From the NCBI GenBank assembly GCA_964035575.1, contig OZ037871.1, forward strand, positions 806,001 to 870,000: DNA of 64,000 nucleotides, written 5' to 3'. The translations under genes were made by a program, and so were the position numbers. The notes under the pieces are model-generated. The model had not been told where the DNA came from. It saw only the letters and a program-made list of their open reading frames with translations, and did not search any database. Shown in pieces: positions 56,801 to 64,000 of this stretch (its first letter is position 1; each line of letters begins with the position of its first letter). The stretch is from Rhynchopus sp. YZ270_cl-10. Taxonomy: Eukaryota > Euglenozoa > Diplonemea > Diplonemida > Diplonemidae.

Positions 56801-59045
56801 TGAACGGGTGCTTGCACTGAACAGCATCCATCTTACTGAGGAGGAGTACGCTATTATCGAGCGGAAGTATGAATGCGAGGTGGACTCGGGGTCGGTCAAC
56901 TATGTGCTGTTCTGTTCTCACCTTGAGGAGGAGCCTGCTGTCGGGCCTACTGTGGCTTCGTCGTCTTTGAATGAGTCGCCACTGCAGAAGTTTGTGAGAA
57001 CTGGGAAGAAGGAGTGTGCACCGGATCTTCAGAGTGTTTTGGACGACATTCGGGCGCAGGTTTTGACGCAGCGGATTCGCATCAACGAATTTTTGCGTGA
57101 CTATGACAAACTGCGCTCAGGGGTTATCAGCAAGCAGCAGTTCTCCAGCGGCGTGTTCCTCGCAAAGATCGAGCTCGACGCGAAGGAGCTGGACATCATA
57201 GCCGAGCACTACGCCGCACCTAGCAGACCAGGCTACCTCCGTTGGGTCCACTTCTGCGACGACATCGATGCTGTCGTCACCACAAAACGCCTTGAAACCA
57301 AACCCTCCGCCACAAGCTCCACCCAAGCCGACGTCACCGCCCGCCTCCACACCGAGCGTGTCCCACGCTACACCCCCGACGTGCAGTCCATCCTCACCAA
57401 ACTCCGCGAGGTCGTCCGCACCCGTGGTGTCCTCATGCCTCCATTCTTCAAAGACTTCGACACACACAACGTGGGGCAGATCACCCCCAACAGACTGGGC
57501 CAGGCTCTGACACGACACGACCTGGGGCTTGCACAGTCAGAGATCAAAGCGTTGAGCGAAGCTTATATGGACCCACGGACTCGCGATGTGTGCTACCGTA
57601 AGCTGGTATGACATTTTTGACAGACAAAGGTTAACTATTCCTAGCCATACTCATGGGAAGTGCACCTGTAAGCTCAACTCTTCAAGAGAAAGTGGTCCGG
57701 CTGACGAGCGGTTATGTACCGCCTCCGTTCCCACTATGGTACGGGCAAGCCATTGGGTTTCCTTTGCACACCTTCTGTTGGCCGCAGAGAACTTCTTTCA
57801 TCCGAATGGCTGCAATCGTTGGGTCAGTCTGAGGTGCCTGCATCAGCAACTACCATTTTTTTCTACTTCACATAAAACCACCTCTTCCATTCTCCAACAT
57901 TACTTGACACATCACAGATTGCGGACATCGACTCCACAGAAAACGCCGATGCGCGGGCAGCCAACCGGACGCAGATGGGGGCATCTGGGAAGCTTAGCGA
58001 TGGGAAGATGCCTGCAGCATTTGGCTTCAGCGACAAGGAGATCGAACCCTCTTTGGAGGAGGTGCTGAACCGGCTGCGGAGCCGGGTGGCGAAGGACAGC
58101 ATTCGGCTGCGCGACTTCTTCGTTGACGCGGACAAGCTCCGGAAGGGCTTCGTCCCTGCAAGCAAATTCCGCACCGGGGTAGACGTAGCAGGCCTACGCC
58201 TAGGGGAGAAGAGCCTCTCCCTCCTCGAAACCGTCTACGCCAGCCCGCTCAACGAAGGCCACGTGGACTACATGCGCTTCTGCAGCGAAATCGACCCAGA
58301 CTCCAGCAAGCTGGACCTAGAAAAGACACCCTCCCGGCAAACCGTTGCCTACAAGCCCGCCCCCACACACCCCCTAAAGGTCTCAAAGCAGGCCCTCGAC
58401 GATACCAAGCAAGCGCATGTCAACGTGATTCTCGAGCGTTTGACGGACATCACCCGCACCCGTAGGGTGCTCATCAAGCCTACCTTCCTCGACTTTGACA
58501 AAATAAGGAAGGGTACCGTCTCAAGGAACCAGTTCGCAGCTGCATTGGATAAGCTCCAACTCCGTCTCAGGCCTGACGAATGTCAGATTCTGGTGGAGAG
58601 GTTTGAGGTATGAAATTTTGGCCATTTTTTGATACACTGAGCTTTGTGTGTATTGTAAGTCAATTTTATTCGCTCGGATTAGCGATGCAGGGATTGTGTT
58701 CCAGCATAGCCTCTCCCACGCAAAACGGGCGCAGGGGCACCCGGACCCGACATCACCGGGGGCCAGCTGGTGTACCAAGGCGTACTGTCACGAGAGAGGT
58801 TTGTATTTCAAGTCAATTTTTTGGCCTCAAAGAGATTTTCCTCTTCACGGCCAGGGTAGTCAATGGGAGCGTATTGCAGTACTAAAGATGTCGCCACAGA
58901 ATATTTATTACACACTTTACGCACAAACAAAAATTGCACACTCTGCACACTCTGCACACCGCTCTTATCAAATATCCCTTCCAATATACAGACCACCGCT
59001 GGCAACGTGAATTACAACGAATTCTGCTTGGCCATAGACAGTTAG
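53821..59045 (+). CDS. eight-unit atypical EF-hand protein (EFCAB6-like)
   Basis: Exons are 53821-54655, 56224-56527, 56696-57605, 57918-58607 and 58992-59045, 930 residues. Every junction is fixed by phase and by unit-to-unit alignment. Each of eight units of about 110 residues has a loop like DFDKxRxGxVxxxQF, then a helix and a NYxxFCxDID strand. Two extra residues before the Gly and Gln in place of the usual last Glu make calcium binding doubtful. Units alternate: odd ones carry QRIRIxxFLxDYD, even ones RTRxVLxKPxFxDFD, so the protein is four A-B pairs. Animal EFCAB6 and many flagellate proteins share the loop, so a cytoskeletal or ciliary role is inferred. An in-frame TAA at 53803 limits the start, and a pyrimidine tract ending CCACCAG lies 26 bases before ATG. 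Intron 1 contains a large palindrome; introns 2 and 4 contain S1 and S3 copies. Confidence 0.87.
54894..56148. mobile_element. large palindromic element in EF-hand intron 1
   Basis: Arms of about 555 bases mirror each other almost perfectly around a spacer of about 150 bases (near 55452-55600). The ends are GTCCATAAACC and its complement, and CATATGG lies a few bases outside each arm in inverted orientation. It makes up 80 percent of the 1568-bp intron. Each arm has the same open frame of about 92 codons, Lys/Arg-rich, reading toward the centre, with no family recognised. No sequence shared with the palindrome at 34261-35450 apart from general A/T and C runs. Confidence 0.88.
56610..56636 (+). 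repeat. S1 hairpin repeat, short loop
   Basis: AGGTGACTAAGCGAAGCTTA then TCACAATT. TAAGC-GAA-GCTTA hairpin in intron 2 of the EF-hand gene. Confidence 0.45.
58756..58826 (+). repeat. S3 repeat, 3' part
   Basis: GGGGGCCAGCTGGTGTACC, AAGGCGTACTGTCACGAGAG, GTTTGTATTTCAAGTCAA and a T run, in intron 4 of the EF-hand gene. Confidence 0.55.
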
Positions 59046-59938
59046 TGCATATATTTTATCCCCTCCCTTTTTTTTGTCCTATTTTTTGGGGCAAAAAAAA
59101 GGACTTAAAACTGAGAGAGGTCCATCTTGATATCAATTTCGCTTTCCTTTAATTTTTTTTCTCTCCTCCCCATCATATTTTTTTTGCAGGGTGAATAAGC
59201 TTGAGAGGCTTAGGATCTTAGCATTTTCCTCCCTTTTTTTTTTTTTGCCCAAGAGTATTCCTACATTGGGCTACCCTTGTATGATTTGTTGATACAGTAG
59301 TATCATAAGGGGTACAAACCTAGGTAGATTTTGGCATTTTTTCAAATTCTAAGGAGGGTTTTTTACCCCAATGTCTTTTGAACTGCTCAGTAAAATTGAG
59401 AGTGGAGATTGCACAAAACTGTGGCAACACAACCGAGGCAACTACACTACTCCAACAAATTTATCAAAAAAACAGAAGACCCCCCATCTAAGATGATTCG
59501 AAAAAACATTGTGTTTTTTTTTTTTTTTTTTTTATATATAAAAATCTCGAGGTTGGTCTTTCCACATCAACTTATCGATAAAAAAAACCCCAAGAAAATC
59601 TCCATTTAAAGAACTCCATTGGATGTTGTAAGGAAAGGGGGTAAGACCTCTCTGTCTTGTCTCCCAAATACTTCTTCCCCCCCCAAAAAAAAACAAAACA
59701 CTACACTACACAATTCTTGTCAAAAAAAATATAGCTTCCCTTTATTTTTGCCTCTTTTTTTCCCTCTCTCCTTAACATCCTCTCACACACCCCCCTCAGG
59801 AAGGCACCCCACCACACAACACACTGTGCAGAGGGTCGTCCAACGATACCTGACGACCCTTTTTTTTTTTCTTCTTTCTCCTTCTCACCCTCCTGCACTC
59901 CTTTCCTCTGCTCTCTCTTCTACGCTCCTCTTTACAAG
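59046..59938. other. intergenic spacer, 0.9 kb
   Basis: AT-rich with T and A runs and one S1 repeat. The last 200 bases become C/T-rich, ending TCCTCTTTACAAG directly before the kinase ATG. Confidence 0.6.
59189..59222 (+). repeat. S1 hairpin repeat
   Basis: GGGTGAATAAGCTTGAGAGG then CTTAGGATCTTAGC. TAAGC/GCTTA stem. Confidence 0.5.
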
Positions 59939-61693
59939 ATGGATAAGTATGAGCGCGTTGCGAAGTTGGGGGAAGGCGGTCAAGGGAAGGTCTATAAGGT
60001 ACGCAGTAAAACCAGTGGACGTGAGCTTGTCTGCAAAATGATTCTTTGTGTCGACCAGGAGACGGTTGAGCTGGCAACGAAGGAGGCCGAGGTGATGGGG
60101 TGGCTGAAACACAAGAACATCATTCAGTACGAAGGCACCTTCCTGCATCAGGGCAAGGCCGGGTTGTATCTCTGTCTCATCATGGAGTACTGTTCACGTG
60201 GTGACCTCCACACCAGAATGCGAGAGTACAAACACAAGAAAGAGTCCTTCAAGGAAAAGCAGGCAGTGCGGTACCTCCGCCAGGTCCTCACTGCGTTGGA
60301 ATTCATGCATAAATCCGGGTTTTGCCATCGAGACATCAAAGCAGCAAACATCCTCTTTGATGAAGCAGGGACCGTTAAGGTGGGGGACTTTGGGTTGTCA
60401 ACGTTGATGTCTCCAATGGGGCAGCAGACGGTTGTGGGGACACCATTTTACTTTGCACCAGAGATTATGTTGCAGAGAAAGTACACAACCAAGGTGGATA
60501 TCTGGAACGTAGGAGTAGTATTCCTCGAGCTATGCACACTGCGCCAACGACCAGCAAACGTTGAAGTGCTCCACAGTGAACAAAGCGTGCTAGAGGACAT
60601 CCACCGCGAGGTGATGAGACACGGCTACAGCAGGTCGCTTGCGACAATGATCACACAGACACTCCGCAGACGCCCCCAGGACCGTCCCTCCGCAACCGAC
60701 CTCTTGGAACAGCTCAGTCAGATCTGGGGTGATTCGGACACACCCCACACCCCGCAGGTCGGTCCTACCGTTCAAAACCGTACCAACACAGTACGTCAAC
60801 CCACACCTACCCGCCAGCCTACCCCAACCAGACAGCCTACTCCTACAAGACAACCAACCCCTACCAGACAGGCTACCCCCACAAGGCAGCCAACACCCAC
60901 TAGACAGGCGACACCTACCAGACAACAGACCCCTGTTGATGCGAATAAAACTGCGTATAGAACGGGGCAGCAGCCGGTGCGGAATCAGACCCCTCCGAGA
61001 AGGGCGATTACACCGACGAGAAGGGCGGATGGGGTGCAGCATGTTCAGGCGCCGTCGCCGACTCCGGTGCAGCAGTTTCAAACTCCTGCACCGCAGAAGC
61101 AGCAACCTCCGTCCACCACATTGCCTGCACCGCAGCAGGCACAGCCACAGCAGCGTACTACGGTGTTGTGTCAACAGCCTACTACGCCTCGGATTCAGTC
61201 GCCTCCGACACAGAGTTGGACGCCACCGACAAGCCAGGGGAGTGCACAGAGCAGGGGGGCGTATGCGAGCAGTGCGTCAAATGGGATGTCGTCGTCGAAC
61301 TCAGGTGCGTCCCAGCCGACGTATACTCAGACACATCTTCCTCCTGCGGCATTGGCGTCGCCGAGAGGGCCGGTGGGGAAGCCGCCGATGCCGCAACAGC
61401 AGATGGGATCGGGGGGGAGGAGCCCGTCGCCTGCGCATGGGGGGAGGGCGGCAGAGTCGGTACCGCCGAGTCCTAGGGGAGGAAGTGGAAGTGCGCCCCA
61501 ACCAAGTGATGAAGCCTTCCAAGGGGTAGTGCAAAAGCTTCTCAACCTTACCTTCTCAGATGTGCGCACCAAGGCGCGTCTCCTTGCGTGTCATTCTCGA
61601 CCAGAGGTGGTAACACTATGCAGTTCGGTTGCGGATGATGAACTGCTTTCATCAGCGTTGGAGCAGTGGTTGACGTTGAAGGTGAGTGCCTGA
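59939..61693 (+). CDS. NEK-like Ser/Thr protein kinase with TPTRQP repeats
   Basis: 584 residues. The kinase domain covers about 1-262: glycine loop GEGGQGKV at 11-18, catalytic-site Lys33 in VCKMI, HRDIKAANILF near 130, DFG near 150, and FAPE near 173. All catalytic landmarks are intact, so it should be active. The HRDIKAANIL/GTPFYFAPE pattern is closest to NEK-type kinases by recall. Residues 286-331 are six or more tandem TPTRQPTP/TPTRQAT units rich in possible phospho-Thr-Pro sites. A long Gln/Pro/Ser region follows, then a predicted helical tail (about 525-584). The end reads AAG GTGAGT GCC TGA. GTGAGT is a good donor, and an acceptor-like pyrimidine tract ends CCACGTAG at 62040, so an extra short 3' exon is possible. 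Confidence 0.92.
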   Translation: MDKYERVAKLGEGGQGKVYKVRSKTSGRELVCKMILCVDQETVELATKEAEVMGWLKHKNIIQYEGTFLHQGKAGLYLCLIMEYCSRGDLHTRMREYKHKKESFKEKQAVRYLRQVLTALEFMHKSGFCHRDIKAANILFDEAGTVKVGDFGLSTLMSPMGQQTVVGTPFYFAPEIMLQRKYTTKVDIWNVGVVFLELCTLRQRPANVEVLHSEQSVLEDIHREVMRHGYSRSLATMITQTLRRRPQDRPSATDLLEQLSQIWGDSDTPHTPQVGPTVQNRTNTVRQPTPTRQPTPTRQPTPTRQPTPTRQATPTRQPTPTRQATPTRQQTPVDANKTAYRTGQQPVRNQTPPRRAITPTRRADGVQHVQAPSPTPVQQFQTPAPQKQQPPSTTLPAPQQAQPQQRTTVLCQQPTTPRIQSPPTQSWTPPTSQGSAQSRGAYASSASNGMSSSNSGASQPTYTQTHLPPAALASPRGPVGKPPMPQQQMGSGGRSPSPAHGGRAAESVPPSPRGGSGSAPQPSDEAFQGVVQKLLNLTFSDVRTKARLLACHSRPEVVTLCSSVADDELLSSALEQWLTLKVSA

Positions 61694-61846
61694 TAGAAAA
61701 TACACAAAAAAAAAATGGGGGAAAAAAAACGAAAAAAAAAAAACAAAGTTTTGAGGAAGAAAAAATGGAGGATACAAAATTGGTAAAAAATTGTGAGAAT
61801 TTTTATTTACCGTGCGTTCAAACGGTGTGCCCTCATTTCATTTTCG

Positions 61847-61881
61847 GGGTGACTCAGCGGGGGGAGGCTGAGGCTCATCTT
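61847..61881 (+). repeat. S1 hairpin repeat with compensatory stem
   Basis: GGGTGACTCAGC, loop GGGGGGA, GGCTGAGGCTC, ATCTTTTC. CTCAGC pairs with GCTGAG: relative to CTAAGC/GCTTAG both members of one pair have changed. Confidence 0.55.
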
Positions 61882-62183
61882 TTCTTAACACTTTCAACGT
61901 CTCGTTTCTTTGTTTTTTTTTTTACCCAGTTTTTTCTCCCCTACTCCTTCTCCCAAAAAGCGCCCAACCCCCTTTCCCCTCACGTTGTAACATCCCACTT
62001 CTTTCATCCCACTACCTTTTCCCCCCATTTTTCCACGTAGATCAAAACCCAGTCCCCTATTCCCACATTCCCTCACTGTGTTAGATTTTTTGGGGGGTGG
62101 GTGGGATTTTTTTTTTACCTTTTCCATAAGATGACCGAACAATGAGAGGTTGAAGGCCGGCAATCATTTTTTTTTTTTTTTTT

Positions 62184-62234
62184 CGGAGTGTTCAGTGCCT
62201 GCGTCCCAGAGGCGTTTGCACTATCAATTTCACT
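62184..62234 (+). repeat. S2 repeat
   Basis: CGGAGTGTTCAGTGCCTGCG, TCCCAGAGGCGTTTGCAC, TATCAATTTCAC, T run. Nearly identical core to 333-393. Confidence 0.6.
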
Positions 62235-62356
62235 TTTTTCTTGGTTGCGACATTGCACGGTGATCAACTTTTCTTCGGCTACCAACAGAAGGGGTAAAAA
62301 GGAGAACAAAAGACAGAGAAAACCACCCACCCCCCAAAAAAAAATTATATTGTTTT

Positions 62357-62392
62357 TGAGTACAGAACCCACCTGGTGGGTTGTTTGTCGAA
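62357..62392 (+). repeat. S5 covarying hairpin repeat
   Basis: GAGTACAG, hairpin AACCCACC-T-GGTGGGTT, GTTTGTCG, A13 run. Confidence 0.5.
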
Positions 62393-62835
62393 AAAAAAAA
62401 AAAGCAACTCCCCTAATTTGCTCGGGAAAAAAACAAATGTGAATTCCTTTTTTTTCTTTATACCCTTTGTGATATCAGCGAAGAGTGGATTACGCCATTT
62501 CAACATTTGCAGCATGAAAGAATTTGGAAAAAAAAGAGAAACTTTGAAAGATGTGGTGTGCCATGTAAAGGCCCGTTCATCTATTTCTAAGTTTTTTTTT
62601 TAAAGGTTGACCAGCATGAGATTCCTTATAGGAAGGCCACCTGATTTTTTTTCTGAAATTTTGATGGTGTTTGGAGAAATGTAGTGGTATTTAAACCCCC
62701 TACCCAACTAAACTCCACCAAAATTTCAGGCAAAATTTAGGTGGGTGGGTCATTTTACCAACCTTTTTTTCTTCATTTTGTAGGTATTTACCTGGTGTAC
62801 TGTTACTACCCTTTGTCACGTTTCTACCATTGCCA

Positions 62836-62880
62836 TTGGTACACTGTCATGAGAGGGGCTTTGTATTTCAAGTCAATTTT
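62836..62880 (+). repeat. S3 repeat, 3' end
   Basis: TTGGTACACTGTCATGAGAG then GGGCTTTGTATTTCAAGTC and a T run; 5'-truncated copy. Confidence 0.5.
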
Positions 62881-63567
62881 TCTTTTTTTCTTTTTGTATA
62901 AACGTCACCTTCCCTCCCTTTTTTAGAACCTCCCCCCCTCCCTTCACCAAGTCAATAGAACAGTGATGGTCAATAATGTGCCGTTAATCATCCCTTTTTC
63001 CTCTCTTCTCTCCCCTTTAGTGTTGACAGCTATTTTTAAATTTCCCCTAAAAAAAATGTTAACTTTTAGATTTTTGTTCAAAAAAATTCCCTTCGATAAA
63101 AACAAAAAAAAAATACAAAAAAAAAAAACAAAAAAAAAACAACAACAAAAAAAAAAAAAAACAACACCAAAAAACACTAAAAAACAAAAAAAGGGTACCA
63201 CCTCCACATGCTTTTATATTCAACTCTCTCTCCATTTTCCCACTCTCTTCATTTGTTCCTTATAATCACCCTTTTTTTTTTTTTTTTTGTGTAATGCACC
63301 CAGTAATGTATATAGGGGTGGTGGTGGTGCAGTAGAGGGGGAAATATGTGGGAAACCCCCTTTTTTTGGTTTTTCGCGTGGTTGTGTGCAGGGCTTTATA
63401 TAGCCAGCACCCACCAAAACGGTGGTTTTGTGTGAGGCAGTCATTGTTTTTGTGTGTGGCAAACTAGTGTCCTATCCAGGAATCCAGATTTCAAGATCGG
63501 GGTCAGCTTGTTTTTTTGCCCAAAAATTCAGCACTGCTACAAAGGAAGACATTGGGAGCTGTAGTTA

Positions 63568-63683
63568 TTTTTTGCGGAGCAAAAAAAATAAGATAAAATG
63601 GCGCCGCAGGCGAAAAAAATTCATGGTACGGTGTAAAAAGCTAGCGTTTTACACCACGAGTCACTCAAAGAACCCCTTTTTGC
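63568..63683 (+). repeat. GCCGCAGGC-containing repeat
   Basis: TTTTTTGCGGAGCAAAAAA, GGCGCCGCAGGCG, TACGGTGTAAAAA, GAGTCACTCAAAG. Same order, inverted, at 25895-26022. Confidence 0.5.
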
Positions 63684-64000
63684 GGAATCCCGACTCGTTT
63701 TTTAGGATTGATGACGACCGTGCTCTTCATGGTGGGGTCGCGTTGCTCTGTAGTCCTTCGGGACCCCTCTTAGAGCCCTGTAAGGTAAGGTAAAAATTGC
63801 AAAAAATCCCGAAATTCTATAGTTTTTTTTTTTTTTTTTCGGTTTTTTGTGGGATTTGGTCCCACATACAGATACCTATATACATCACTGAATGCACCCC
63901 TTCCTCTCTGACTTCACGTCTACAACACCACTAATCAATAAGCAGCAGAGCACAAAAAAGCACTTTCAAAAAACAAACAAAAAAAAGTGGAGTTCATCCT

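Larger units (their letters stand above)
61694..64000. other. 3' spacer to window end
   Basis: AT-rich with long A and T runs. It contains copies of S1, S2, S5 and S3, the GCCGCAGGC repeat, and a hairpin near 63757 (GTCC-TTCG-GGAC). An S6 copy begins at 63986 and is cut by the window end. No credible gene. Confidence 0.6.

Noticed and set aside
1-64000. Virus-like elements (retroviral, LTR, Polinton)
   Set aside because: No long terminal repeats with coding interior, and no polymerase, integrase, protease or capsid signature anywhere in the window.

Overview
This is nuclear DNA from an intron-containing microbial eukaryote. The evidence is a myosin heavy chain, cold-shock-domain proteins, a TMEM131-like secretory protein, a longin-domain membrane protein, an EF-hand repeat protein, a protein kinase, and spliceosomal introns. 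Genes are balanced to GC-rich. Spacers are AT-rich and full of A, T, C and G homopolymers. I cannot place the species. Nothing looks bacterial or organellar, and I see no virus-like element (no reverse transcriptase, integrase, capsid or envelope gene).

Layout. Eight genes are supported, all on the + strand: a myosin (1188-7178, 2 exons); a one-CSD protein (11937-12806); a two-CSD protein (15406-16266); a large beta-propeller plus Trp-rich helical protein (19029-25035, 2-3 exons); a TMEM131-like protein (29147-36382, 3 exons); a longin-domain protein with a C-terminal anchor and no SNARE motif (44974-46101, 2 exons); a protein of eight atypical EF-hand units (53821-59045, 5 exons); and a Ser/Thr kinase with a TPTRQP-type repeat (59939-61693). 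I rebuilt introns from reading-frame phase and repeat alignment. Nine of the ten introns that I regard as well supported or tentative have GTATG donors, and all acceptors are YAG.

Roughly half of the window is spacer, including gaps of about 8.6 kb (36.4-45.0 kb) and 7.7 kb (46.1-53.8 kb). These gaps and the introns carry many mobile or repetitive sequences: two large palindromes of about 1.2 kb, each inside a host intron; two copies of a hAT-like MITE with perfect 8-bp target duplications; a 2-kb element with inverted ends; other MITE-like elements; a young repeat of about 370 bp in three copies; two minisatellites; and several families of short hairpin repeats. The hairpin families keep a conserved loop or flank while the stem sequence changes with pairing preserved. 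One family resembles 5S rRNA and another has a tRNA-like B box, which suggests Pol III-type retroposons.

Function. The genes look like ordinary cell-biology genes (actin motor, RNA binding, secretory traffic, membrane fusion or tethering, calcium/cytoskeleton, signalling), not a single pathway. The most unusual content is non-coding: the intronic palindromes, the covarying hairpin families, and a consistent pyrimidine-tract plus AG just before the start codons of co-oriented genes.
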